Notes under the pieces: generated by a model
The model's database searches: none
Told to the model about the DNA's origin: nothing
What the model saw: only the letters and a program-made list of their open reading frames with translations
Shown: piece after piece, positions 44,944-57,800 of the stretch
Numbering within the stretch: position 1 is the stretch's first letter
How the letters are laid out: each line of letters opens with the position of its first letter
NCBI GenBank assembly: GCA_023374045.1
Contig: CM041782.1
Coordinates: 189,056,925 to 189,120,924, forward strand
Direction: 5' to 3'
Length of the DNA: 64,000 nt
Source: Limonium bicolor
Lineage: Eukaryota; Streptophyta; Magnoliopsida; Caryophyllales; Plumbaginaceae
Program-made: the position numbers and the translations under genes

Positions 44944-45550
44944 AAGTATTCGGCCTTCAAGGCCTCATTCAACATCACCACGTTTACTCACATCACCAGC
45001 TGGGTGTCATGTTAGGACAACCCGAATTAATCTTTTAAATGGACAATAGTCCTCCATACACACAAAGGTGCTCATGTTTGCCAGAGGTCCGGAGGCCCCT
45101 GGTCTTCCACTGTGCCTTAATAAGGCGTCTATAAAAAGGTCATAGCTGTGTACCAACAGCAGGTACCATTTGACCAATGATCTATGTGGGCTCATTGGAA
45201 TTTCCTAGAGCGGAACCCGATCGGGTATCCACTCAGTGATCACAAATGCGCAACCAGGTAGTTCGTAAACTACACCGGATTTCCTCCCCTAATCACATAC
45301 CAATTCTCTTATAGGATTAAGTGTCTTAATCATTTCCTAAGATATACTCTTAGTTTTATGAAGAAAACATTTTATATAGCTGCCTTCGAGGTCTTACGCA
45401 AATACCTAGACGTAGTCTAGGTCATATTCTTGTTCGAGATCCATGCTCTAGAGTCCGGTATAGCCGTGTCCGTTCCTAAGTATTATATGGGTTATTGTGA
45501 CAGTAATAACCGTCATACTTTATATAGATAGCAAAACAATACTTGCACAC

Positions 45551-45722
<172 letters not shown>

Positions 45723-46333
45723 ATCTTAAACACAATTAATATTGACTGAACCCAAGGAAGTCACCATTGTCTGACGTACGATCTAAAATATTAAGATCAC
45801 TATGAGTCAATCCACATGATTGACTAAACCCGGTATTCCGAATACTTTGTAACCCCGACAGTTCATCCTCGGATTTCAACAGTTAATTGTTACGGGTTTA
45901 TCTAAACAAGTCGGCTTCGTTACTTAGACTCGTCGTTTCGTAGTATTTTGACTTTTGAGTTTAATCCTTTATAATTCATGTCATCCAGGTTTAGTAACCT
46001 TTCCATACTTATACCAAACTATTATATATCATAGTTATACTTGTATACTCATATTTATAATCCATTTATGCATTTAATCTAGTTCATTCTTGAACTGAGG
46101 CATATAACCTATAGTTGCAAGTGTACATGATACTATATGGTATCATTATTCCACCATTCATTATAATATAGTGTATTACATAATCCATTAACCTTATAAC
46201 AAGTTACATTTAAATTCAAACTTAGTAACTTATGGTTTATAACTGTACTCATGTAATGCCATCCACCATTTATTATCATATGGTTTCCTACTTTAATATA
46301 CACTCAATCTTATATAATGCCTCACGCATTTTT

Positions 46334-46350
46334 ATGATATATATATAGTA

Positions 46351-46406
<56 letters not shown>
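46334..46406. repeat. (TA)n microsatellite
   Basis: A TA dinucleotide run with few interruptions lies in the left LTR of D. The right LTR has only short TATATATA stretches at the matching position (about 56980-57010). Confidence 0.95.
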
Positions 46407-46409
<3 letters not shown>

Positions 46410-47073
46410 CTCATATATAGTTTCATGATTATAAACCCCATATTTAAATGTTACATTTATCATTTTATGTAAAGAATTATTCTCACTAGTTGGTATTATA
46501 TAATACAACTTATATTAAGATTCTTATCTTAATATTATGTAATATTTATATTGTATAATTACAACTCCTAAGGTTTGTTCAATATACACCTTAGTTTATA
46601 AATCTCATTTATTTATTGTTTGTCACATAATTTCATGTGAATATCCTTACTTATATTAGTTCCATTTAAATCACATTAATACTATATAATAGTTACCACA
46701 TTTATGACATTGTATACCATAGTCTAAAATTCATTTTCCAAACATTCTTATTTGCGCAACAGCACTTTAATTCCCATTAATTTTCATTTTGACCTCATAA
46801 CATTTTATAATGTTACAATATACCCTTTTATCATATAATATGATATTTTATATCATTATAACTTAAAACCTATAGTTTTATTGAAACTATAATATTTGCC
46901 GAAAAGGAACACTTTTTTATAATCTGATTTCATTAGCTTCCCACATTTTTTATTTATTACAATATCACCCCATAATTTATACTATGTTATATATATATAT
47001 ATATTATCATATATTATAACATTTTAAACCTTATAATAACTTTAAACCATAGTTATAAATATGCCAAATTGCC

Positions 47074-47257
47074 GAACAGACACTTTGGTTTGTTCTTAAT
47101 TATTTTCCAACCCTTCAACTTTCTATTCTTACCATTTGACCACACATTTTAAACAATGCTATATATACCAAATAATATAACATTTCTAACTTTATAATAA
47201 GTATAACATAAGGTTATATATACTTAAAAATAATCGAACAGACCCTAGGGTCTGTTC
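47074..47257. repeat. CGAACAGAC palindromes in left LTR of D
   Basis: Two hairpin-like sites occur, 47074-47096 and 47236-47257. The second is a perfect 22-bp palindrome centred on CCCTAGGG. The counterparts in the other LTR are 57663-57684 (perfect, centred on CCATATGG) and 57826-57847. Confidence 0.85.
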
Positions 47258-49517
47258 TAATTCATTTTTCTGCCCAACAACATTTCTTATTTAAAATTGA
47301 CCACATTTATAATATATACCTTATAATGTCACATAAACTATATATTATACAATTTTCTTATTTAAACCTCTTATAATATTCCAAAAACCACCAAAATTCA
47401 CCAAAGTGTTATAAATTGTTATATTAACCATTTCAACCCAGAACTTTCGATAATTACATTTCTACCCTAAATGTTATGTATTTTTTACAAATTTAATACA
47501 TAACTTAATATAAGTTGGTAATTAATTTACTAGTTAACCAAATTTGGTCAAAGTCTCATGCATGGTCAATGTTTAACCTCTAGACATGGTTTTGACCACA
47601 AGTTTCTGGTAATTACAAGTATTACCCCAAATTTTCCCATAATTACAATTTTACCCCAAAACTTTATAAAATCTTATAATTTTTATTTAAACTCCTCTTA
47701 ACACCTAGTTTTCAGCTATATTCACCTAAAGCCTATATAATTTTGTTTATTTATATTTTTGGCCCTAAAGTTTATATAACTTTAGTAATTAATTCTAATT
47801 CTAAATAAAACATTAAATAACTTAATATAATGGCCTGATGACATGGCCTTATTACAACCTTGATTTTGTAACATAAAATTACACTTTAAATATCTTCAAA
47901 AATGCTATAACTCTCGGCCTTACCTTAAATTATTCAATAATTACCAATCTTCCACATAATGTCTTAATTTGACAATTATGTTACTTAATTAATTAGCCAA
48001 AGTTTTCTATAACATTTCCTAGTCATTTTAAAGTTAAAAATGACCATTTAACTAGTCCACTATCGGCAATATATTGAACATAAGCTTAAAAGCATATTAA
48101 CATACCAAAGATGAGATTAAGGTGTTTTATACCTGGATTTAGCCAATTCAAAGCCTTGTTTGGCCATGGAAACTTAGAGGAAATTTCTATAGATTCTTTG
48201 ACATGTTTAAACCTACAAGATAAGGTCATGGTTAGGTTCTAAACATAAACTAACCATAGGAGCAATTATAAGTCATGAAAACATGAACTTTTTACCTTAG
48301 AATCTCAAGCTTGGTTAAGGAGATTTTTGGCCCTATTTTCAGAAGCAAGAAGGGTGTCAAAATACTCTTTAAACTAAGGTATAAAACCGTAAGTATTCAG
48401 ATTAGAAGATTGCTAGGTTTACCTTATTGAAAATGCTATAAATGGAGTTTTTGGCATGGATTTGGCTACTCCTTGAAGCGGTTGATATTCAAACTGAACA
48501 AGCATGTAAAGAAGGATAAAATAAGCCAAGTAAGCTAAGGAATCAACTGGATTTTAAGTAAAGAAAGAATTAGGTGCTTAAAGCATATTTTTTACCTTAA
48601 TTATGTCTTAAGATTGCTTCCCCCTTTCTTTTGAGTTTCAGCCAAGATTAGACCTTCCATTTGAACACCAACTCGTGCTAGATGAGTGGGTGAAAGTGGT
48701 TGGAAGTTAGATTAATGGAAAGAGGAATAAAAGATGAACAGAATGACATATTACATGTTTTGAATGTGTACCTTGATCAAAGTGAGTTGGTTTTTGAAGC
48801 TTGTTGGTCCTAGCTCAACAATGGAGTAAACGGAGTGTACCAGGTGAAGTTCACGTTTGGAATGGCTGGGATGAAAGAGAAAGGCAACTTTACCTTTTTA
48901 AGGTGAGAAAAGTTATTATATAATCAAGTAACTAATGAGTCATCTTTGTTGTCAGCCTTTAGTTATCTTAATTAGGAGGTATTCTACTTCATTTTTCCAC
49001 CTCACATTATATATTTTATGGTCTTTAGTTGACCATTGACCAAATTAGTCAATTAGGCTTAATTTTGCACTATTTGAGTACTATTCTCATTTTGTTGCAC
49101 ATATTTTTGATTTTTTTGTTGAGAACTTTGAATTATACATTCTGGTGTGGTACAATATGTCACATTAGTATATTTAAGGGTATCAAGGCCCTAAAACCGA
49201 TCAAAACTCATTTTAAGGACAATCTTACAAAATGTGCTTTAAGTAGTTTTAAGGCACATTTTGTGTCTTAACGTGTTTTAGAGCTTGGTTTTATTGGTAA
49301 TGGTTTTATTATGTTCATTCATGAGTTATAATACTTAGGAATCAAATTTGGATCCTAAGGAGTTCATTTGGGCACATATTTGCCCTAATTGGTCAAAGGG
49401 TGTAATTCTTATTTTATAATGACCATTGTTGTTTTCAATTGACCTTTAAGGCATGTTTAGGCCTTAATCTATTGTATTATAAGTTTTATCAATGTTTTAT
49501 TAGTTAGAGGTATTTCA

Positions 49518-49532
49518 ATCCACCCCCCATAA
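49518..49532 (-). promoter_or_regulatory. Polypurine tract of element D
   Basis: On the minus strand TTTTATGGGGGGTGGAT lies directly before the LTR start TGAAATACC. This is the plus-strand primer position and it fixes the element's orientation. Confidence 0.8.
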
Positions 49533-52500
49533 AAAGACTTCATCTCGAAGTCGTCTTTCTTGAATAGGTTATAATAACTACCCGAATAACCCATAATGTA
49601 CATCTATATGATGTTACGTTCACGCATAATGTATTGTGCTTATACAGCACATAGCCCTCAATTGTGGCTTTAATTCAAATATATGGATATAGGCGATCCA
49701 TCAGCACCGTCATTTCCTATCAATTCTACTACCATGATAACCTCCCCGAGGTGTCCATATCATTCAATATTTCATCGTTCCATAACTATGATCCATTTCG
49801 TATCTAAGCGATACTATATGTAATCAATCCATAAGGAAACATGTGTGTATATTATAAGTATCTTGAAAAATATAACATACACAAATGCATTCATAACACA
49901 ATCAAGTATCTCATAGGATACATACGTACATGCAAGCACAAAGTCATTTATAACAAACAAACATCACAACGTATACCCCGCATACCAACAAACTACTGTA
50001 TGCCTCACACATGAACTCACAAAAACTTAGTGCACAAGTGCGCAATGCGCACACAACCAGATAAACATATATAAGTATGTCCTGCATATAAACAACTAAT
50101 GTATGCCCCGCATACAGAATAACAAACAAACAAAACATCATATACTCCGCATACCAACAAATCATTGTATGCCCCACATATAAAACAAACAAAGACTTGG
50201 TGTGCACACGTACACAGCCAAGAGGCTCTACCCCCCTTAAAAAGGGTTATGCCCCCGTACCCCACAAGTATACAACCGCCGCTCAACAAGGAGCACTGGA
50301 TACTTGACTCTCATAGAGTTTTCCCACTCTCATGTGGCGTCTTCCACCTTTGGAGTGAAGTCTTCTCGTATCTGAGAGACGGGTATGTCTCTAGCCCCCT
50401 GGCTCTAAAATATGTGAAGGGTGAGGCACGTACTTCTTCGTGCGCTCTCCCAAACTCGTTCTAATGGTCCCATTCGCTTCGTAATGAGGTACAGACCCAT
50501 GAACATAGGGCTAAGTTTGCCCTTTTTCATTCTTGTCAATTTATTATAGATCGTTTATTAGCAGCAAGTTATTGCTGACCTCGTTCTAATAAGACAGTGT
50601 TATCCACGATCCTTTCTTAATTTGGAAACTGAGGTATCTTAATCGGCGTGGCAACATCAATTGTATGCGTGCACGATTAGATCTAAATCATATATCCTAT
50701 AGTTTGGATTACTAGCGTACATGCGTGTATCTTCCCTCTTAACTTTCAGCTTGAGGTGCAATATGACATTAGCTATTTTTAGTACTTAGTGCTCTTTGCA
50801 CTTGTCTTTGTAATACTGAGACGTACTACGCCTTTATGTCCACGGAGATAACGCTTGTCATCCGTGTCTCCAAGTGGTTTTGTTCCGGAGTAAAACATTG
50901 TTGTAGTCTTTGCTATGTATTTCTTTGTTGATGTATATTATATCTTCTTGTGTGTCAGGCTAGCAACAACGTTTGTATGGTCCATCCTGCTTTCTGCCAA
51001 GGGAATCCGTATGTTGTACTCGTATTAGAGTTCTGCGTCTTTAGCCTTCCTTTCTCCTCATTGAGATCTATGCGGGTTTTACTCGTCTGCTATTGTCAAC
51101 GTATTCATTATTAATGGATTTTCCTGATGGTCGCTTCTGTGCGCATCATATCCCAGTCGATTCGACAGTTGTTAATTGTTATAACGTTTGTTTCTCGCTT
51201 AAGGCATCCGCTAGTATGCTAGCTCTGCCTTTCATTATTGCGTAGTCATGTGTTTATGTTCACATCCTTTGGTAGGTTCCTTCTGGATGGCAAGAATTTG
51301 CTCGATCCTTATGAGGATTCTACATATTATTCGCCCATGTAATGGGTTTTCATGTTTCTGTCGTTAGCGTTCACGTCTTCAAAAGGTTTCCTTTGTCTTC
51401 ACCGTGTATTATTCTCTCCTCTGTGGAGTTACGACTTTGGTCGTATTGTATTCAAGGTTCTTGGTCTCTAGCTCGTTGGTTTAACTGAGGCTCTTCTCGT
51501 TCATCTTCAAGGTAATTTGTCGCACTAGTCTGGATTTGCATCACTGACCTTGGCACGGAGTTGACCACTTCTCGTGTTCCGTACACTACTTTTCTACATG
51601 CATGGGGTTACCCTTACTGATTGGTACCTTACTGATACATCACTACTTACCTGACTAACTTATAAATAAGTCTGGCAGGCCCACAAGCTCCTATCGGAGT
51701 GCGGTCGTCCCACGTCTCATTTTGTAAACTAGTAATGTTCGTCACACGGTTATAATTGCGAAGTATTTTGTTGTCAATCTCCCTTTTAATGGATTTTCTT
51801 ATTGTAGTCTGATGTTAATTAGTTTGTGCTAATGGTCAGGTTTTCATAATTGGTGTCGTCCTAGCCGCATGGATTAGAAAGGTGGTTGGAGGTGATATTT
51901 CGCTCTCCTGGACTCGTGTCCTTCTGATTGGACATGGTACTCCTTCCAAAAGGTAGCATGCTGAACATTCAATGTTGATTTGCAATTGCAGCTACTATCA
52001 TTTTAAGTAGAACTCATGCTGAGGCATGATATCTTCAGTTTTCCTCATCGTGATCATTGTGTTTCCCGACATCATGATTGGCTATTGTTCAGCTTCATGC
52101 CTTTGCTCTCCGTGTTAGGTTTAGCAACATTGGGGTCTCCTATTTCAATCTCATTGAGTACAACACATATTCTTCTTTTCCAAGTTATCTATTATATGTT
52201 GGCACGTGCCATCATGGGCATATCATCGGCCCTGTTCGTTATGTGATCACATCTCATCTACCATTCCCATTATAGTGTGGGTGTGAGTTATCACATTTGG
52301 GTATTTATTTTTGTTCCCGTATCCGTTTAATTGGAGGTACTGTAGATTGCGTAACAGCTTGAGCAACTCGGCTCTTTGCTTTCCAACCATCCTCAATGAC
52401 GTGGTGCATCTACGAAGGGTATGCAATTTCACACAAGGTCATGCTTGTTCTTAAGGACTAAACATTCATCACTAGTAGTGATTAGCATTCAATGCCGGTA

Positions 52501-53218
52501 TACATTTATGGTATTTGGCTAATAAGTTGTGTTTAAAGTTTTTGAACAATTACACTTGTGTAGTTACAATGGTTATGTAATTCCTTCAGTTGCAATGGTC
52601 GGACTAGCCGGTCATTCTGAGGTTTCATAGGCCTCTAATATTAAAGGTTTGTATGAAATTTGTATGAAATATTAGGTATTTACAGGTAGATTAAGATTTA
52701 GTGGTAGTTGCAGCACTTGTTACGGCAAGTGCGCAAGGTAAATGGAAATTTCAGTGTATTGACTGTCATAGTGCTTGCTGTAGCAAGTGCACCATGTAGG
52801 TTGAGGTATCAGTTTAGAAACTGTTGGTCGCGTGGACTCTTTCGTCGTTGCATACCGGTTATGTGATTTTGGTCTTAAGGAGATAGGGTTGTAGGTATTT
52901 AAAATGTATTACAGTTTGGAAGGTCTTCCTAGCAATCCTGTTTCTAGGCTAACTAAGTTAAGCCATCATCCAAGTTCTATTCCGCACATGCTCCATGGTA
53001 GTGTAAGCGTTAAAAGTTCATTCATATATATATTTATGGTCCATCAAGTTTCAAGATTACTTTATCTTGTACACATAGTTAGGTCCAAAATCCATACACA
53101 AAAGATGAGTGGTCACTAACACACTCCCACATACTCACAACACAGTTTCACACTACAATCTGAGGCTAAGTACAGTAACAAAATAAGAAAAAGTTCTTCA
53201 ACTAAGGTCTTGCGGAGT
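49533..53218 (-). other. Interior of element D without recognisable pol
   Basis: About 3.7 kb lies between the gag end and the polypurine tract. I read both strands for YVDD/FIDD, D-D-E, DSGA and RNase H motifs and saw none. Recurrent short phrases (TATGCCCCGCATA, about 49970-50170) and CT-rich text are present. It is probably non-coding filler as in other large derivatives. Low-similarity pol remnants cannot be excluded by eye. Confidence 0.6.
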
Positions 53219-53504
53219 TCAGGGTGCTCTAGCCCTGTCGACTCTGTTCCCCTTCTGGGCTCTAGCATCAGTGGATGTCTGGCCTTCCTGGCTGCCTCGT
53301 GGTACTCCAGATCCTTCAGCTAAGGTCTTTTGAGTAGTCTTCGGTGGCCTTAGTTACGGCCCTCCGGGTTCATCCAGCACTTGAACTCCCGGTGGCCCTC
53401 TTTCTTGCAGTACCGACACTCTACCTTGCGGCCACTGCAATCGACCCCTGGATGGTAATTCCCACAACACTTGCAGTAAAAGTGAAGTTGGAGCTGTCCG
53501 GTGC

Positions 53505-53587
53505 CTGATGGTGGCATTCAATGTAGATTAACATTTGAAGTTACAAAGGTTAAGGTTACAATTCAATTTAGAGGAAGGAGTTCTCAC
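53505..53587 (-). other. Putative intron 3 in gag of D, 83 nt
   Basis: Minus-strand exon CCTCCTAAAG is followed by GTGAGAACTCC, and the segment ends GCCACCATCAG before GCACCGG. The interior is AT-rich. The length is not a multiple of three, and excision joins G|GC into a codon and keeps the frame that leads into the zinc knuckles. Confidence 0.65.
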
Positions 53588-53716
53588 CTTTAGGAGGCGC
53601 GGATCTCAGAGGCTGGGCATCGATAGCTAGGCCGGTCAACCGAGGGACGGGCTCTTTTCCCTTGGCACCCTGGTGACCCTGCTACCCCTGCTGCCCTTTC
53701 TTCTCGGAAGAATTCC

Positions 53717-53793
53717 CTGTTTAAGGTTTTGGGTCAGCAGTCACAAAAAAGTGTTTAATATGGTAAGCAATTATAAACGAGATAAGTTCTTAC
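53717..53793 (-). other. Putative intron 2 in gag of D, 77 nt
   Basis: The donor is GGGAAA|GTAAGAACTT, an excellent consensus. The acceptor is CCTTAAACAG|GGAATTC. The intron is AT-rich, with a CTGAC-type branch-like site (GCTGACCC) about 20 nt upstream of the acceptor. The length is not a multiple of three, and removal keeps the frame from the basic region (AQRRE) into NSSEKKGQQG. Confidence 0.68.
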
Positions 53794-53942
53794 TTTCCCT
53801 TCTTTGAGCCTTCGCCTCGAGACGCTCCTCCCTCCTCAAAACTCTCCCTCTGGGTTTCTTTCTTTCTTCTTTGGCCAAGAGCTCTTCCCGAGTCTAGAGC
53901 AGCAACTCCGTCCTTGAGGCAGCATCATAGCACTCCTAGAAT

Positions 53943-54014
53943 CTCATTGGTAAGTCTTTACAGAGTTAATTGGTAATTTAATAAATAAGGAATTAATGGT
54001 ATTCATGTTTATAC
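53943..54014 (-). other. Putative intron 1 in gag of D, 72 nt
   Basis: The donor is TATCTAG|GTATAAAC and the acceptor TTACCAATGAG|ATTCTAG. It is strongly AT-rich and contains an in-frame TAA if unspliced. Excision joins AG|A and keeps the frame into ECYDAAS. The acceptor lacks a strong pyrimidine tract, so it is the weakest of the three. Confidence 0.55.
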
Positions 54015-54827
54015 CTAGATAGTCGTATAGAGGGTAGCACCCATCGCCATCTAAAACAACAATCCCCCCAGAACTTCTCGACCTTCACGGTCTCTGAGTA
54101 GTCGACTTCGGGGATGAAGTCTAGCAGACCGATGAATCAAGCATAGTACTCATCCACGGCCAGACCTCCTTGGGAGAGTGTCTCTAACTCACGTCGCTTC
54201 TTCTGCTTGAGGTGCGCCGCGTAGTACTTCCCCCTCAACAGCTCGCAGCCCACACAAAGTCGGGCATAGCCAGGTGATAGTCCATGACTAACCTTCACCA
54301 AGTGTTGGCTGCATCTTTCAGATGGAATGCAGTGATGACGACCCTCTGGTCAGCAGACACTCATAAAGCCTCGTAGGCCCTCTCATGCTCGACTATGAAA
54401 TGCTCTAAGGCTACGAGGTCTGACTCCCCTGAATACGTATGTGGTCGGGTCTCGGAAACTAACTTCAGCCAGTTCATCTCCCTGGGTTGTGGCAGTTGGG
54501 GTGGTGCTCCTCCAATCTAAGCTCCAAGCTGAGCGAGAACGGCCGCAACCGCCTCTGCAACTCCTGGTATCACAGGGTCACTGCCACCTCCTCTACCGGC
54601 ACCACGACCTCTAGTTCCTCCCAACATCTGTAGTACAGAATGTCGTATCATTACTCGGTAAATATACCGTACACAACTAGTGGATATTGAATTGCCTTTA
54701 AGGCTATTATATCACGCAATTTACGTTACTAAACAAATTTCGTTTAAGACAAGTCGTCTCGTACCTTACAAACATTTCCCGTACTTCCCAAGTCCTAAGC
54801 TCACTGTCTTAAACCTAATATCTCGTC

Positions 54828-54858
54828 ATCAGAGTGGTACTCCACTCTGATACTACTT
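54828..54858 (-). promoter_or_regulatory. Primer binding site of D inside a hairpin
   Basis: On the minus strand AGTATCAGAGTGG lies just inside the right LTR, close to the initiator tRNA-Met primer sequence TGGTATCAGAGC. Bases 54828-54851 are an inverted repeat with 10-bp arms (ATCAGAGTGG and CCACTCTGAT) around TACT, so the primer site is one arm of a perfect hairpin. Confidence 0.7.
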
Positions 54859-54859
54859 T

Positions 54860-57800
54860 TGTAACACCCCTCTCGATAAACACGTGATAATCACTCTCTT
54901 AGCATAATTAAAGACGTCTTACAGCGGAAGTTTAAACAACAATAATAATAATCCTCACTCGGGTGTCACCTGCCATTACTAGCCAATGCAAGTAACACAG
55001 AAGTAGAAACTAATATAATAACCAAATAAACAAAGATACTAAACCGTAGTGATAACGAGATAAATACCTATACATCATACTAATTCCATAATCATAACTG
55101 ACGACAACTGAGTGTCTACCCATCCCTGAATATATACATCAGTATCATCGTACAATCCGAAGTCTAACATAGTTACACAAAACGAATTCCATGTGCAGTA
55201 AGTAAGTATAAAAAACCCTAACTACCCGGGTCCTGCACTTCGGCTTCCACGCGATCAACATCCAGCAAAATGTCATAGAGGCTCGCAATAAACACTGAGT
55301 ATGCTAGGTATACATTCAGACCCTATTGGTCACTTAGTCATTTTCACCATCTTGATATTAGGTTGAGTTCATGCTTCTTGTGTTTATAGTCATGAAAATA
55401 CTATAAAGATCATGCATTATAATCACATAGTCATCCAACCAATACAATCACTACATTTCATAAGCAACAGTTGCATAAACGAAGATATCGAATAAAATGT
55501 AATATAGTGTGTAATCGCTTTTAGCGAACGGTATTCATACTTGTATTAATATTCGGCCTTCAAGGCCCCATCCAACATCACCACATTTACTCACATCACC
55601 AGTTTGGTGTCATGTTAGGACAACCCGAATAATCTTTTAAATGGGACAGTAGTCCTCCCGTACACACAAAGGTGCTCATGTTAGTCAGAGGTCGGAGGCC
55701 CCTGGTCTTCCATTGTGCCTTAATAAAGCGTCCATAAAAAGGCGGTAGCCGTGTACCAACAACAGGTACCATCTGACCAACGATCTATGTGGGCTCGTTG
55801 GAATTTCCTAGAGGGGAACCCGATCGGCTATCCACTCAATGATCACAAATGCGCAATCAGGCAGTTCGTAAACTACACTGGTTCCTCCCCCTCATCACAT
55901 ACCAATTCTCTCATAGGATTAAGTGGCTTAATCATTTCCTAAGATATACTCTTAGTTTTATGGAGAATACATTTTATATAGCTGCCTTCGAGGTCTTACG
56001 CAAATACCTAGAAGCAGTCTAGGTCATATTCTTGTTCGAGATCCATGCTCTAGAGTCCGGTATAGCCGTGTTCCGTTCCTAAGTATTATACTTAGGTTAT
56101 TATGATAGTAATAACCGTCATACTTTATTTAGATAGCAATACTATACTTTCACACGCGCATATGTATGTTTATATAAGTCAAAACTATAGTCGACATAAT
56201 ATTAGTCAGATGGACATACGCGTATAATAAAAACAATGCAATACAAAACATCAGGACATACATTTTAATCCACACATACATGCATATAAGCACACACACA
56301 CATCTTAAACACAATCAATATTGATTGAACCTGAGGAAGTCCTTAGGACAATTCAGTCCACACCGTCCACATGCCGTACACCAAAGACCAAGGATGCGCA
56401 AAACCCTATACTCGGTTGGCGCCTTTGTCTGACGTACGATCTAAAATATTAAGATCACTAGGAGTCAATCCACATGACTGACTAAACTCGGTATTTCCGA
56501 ATAAAACGTTGTAACCCCGACAGTTCGTCCCCGGATTTCAATGGTTTTACGGGTTTATCTAAACAAGTCGGCTTCGTTTACTTAGACCCGTAGTTCGTAA
56601 TATTTCGACTGTTGAGTTTAATCCATTATAATTCATGTCATCCACTATTGGTTTAGTAACCTTTCCATACTTATACCAAACTATTATATATCATAGTTTA
56701 CTTGTGTACTCATGTTTATAATCCATTTTATGCATTTAATCTTGTTCATTCTTGAACTTAGGCATACAACCTATAGTTGCATGTGTACATGCAATGATAC
56801 TATATGGTATCATTATTCCACCATTCATTAAAATACATTGTATTACATAATCCATTAACCTTGTGTAACAAGTTACATTTAAATTCAAAACTTAGTAACT
56901 TATGGTTTATAACTATACTCATGTAATACCATTCACCATTTATTATCATATGGTTTCTAATTTAATATACACTCAATCTTATATATATATGCCTCACACA
57001 TTTATATATATAAGGTTCATGAATTATAAAACCCATAATTTAAATGTTACATTTATGATTTATCATTTTATGTAAGAGAATTATTCTCACTAGTTGGTAT
57101 TATATAATATAACTTATATAAGATTCTTATCTTAATGTTATGTAACATTCATATTGTATAATTACAACTCCTAAGGTTATTCAATATACACCTTAATTTC
57201 TAAATCTCATTTATTTATTGTTTGTCACATTATTTCATGTGAATATCCTTACTTATATTAGTTCCATTTAATTCACATTAGTATTATATAATAGTTACCA
57301 AATTTATGACATTGTAGACCATAGTCTAAAATTTTTTTTTCCAAACATTCTTATTTGCGCAACAAACACTATAATTCCCATTAATTTCATTTTGACCACA
57401 TAACATTTTATAATGTTACAATTATACCATTTATCATATAATATGATTTATCTCATTATAACTTATAACTATAGTTTTATTAAAACTATAATAATTGCCG
57501 AAAAGGCACAACTTATATAATCTAATTTTCATTAGCTTCCACATTTTTTATTATTACAATATTACCCCATAATTTATACTATGTTATATATGTATCATAT
57601 ATTATAACATTTTAAAGTTTATAATAAGTTTAAAACCATAGTTTTAAATATTCCAAATTGCCGAACAGACCATATGGTCTGTTCTAAATTATTTTTCCTA
57701 CCTTTAACTTTCTATTATTTCCATTTGACCACACATTTTATACAATGCTATTTATACCATATAATATAACATTTTTAACTTTATAATAAGTATAAACCTA

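Larger units (their letters stand above)
53219..54627 (-). pseudogene. gag: Intron-containing gag of element D, degenerate
   Basis: The reading starts at the ATG at 54627-54625 (MLGGTRGRGAGRGGG, a basic Gly/Arg start usual in Tekay-type gag). The capsid-type core follows with AFHLKDAANTW, LLRGKYYAAHLKQKKRRELE, GGLAVDEYYA and FIGLLDFIPEVDYSE. A highly basic stretch comes next, then two zinc knuckles near the C-terminus: CKCCGNYHPGVDC (CX2CX3HX4C) and CRYCKKEGHREFKC (CX2CX4HX4C) at about 53440-53370. The frame continues across three short GT-AG segments only if they are removed. At least six in-frame stops (TAG, TGA, TAA) and two frameshifts (about 54270 and 53350) mean this copy makes no protein. 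The C-terminal Gln/Arg-rich tail is read in a shifted frame to a TGA at 53219. The normal role is particle assembly and RNA packaging. Confidence 0.8.

Noticed and set aside
49944..50464. Overlapping frames with a repeated YVGHT/CGAYN-like pattern
   Set aside because: They derive from the short DNA repeat TATGCCCCGCATA inside element D. No gag or pol similarity.
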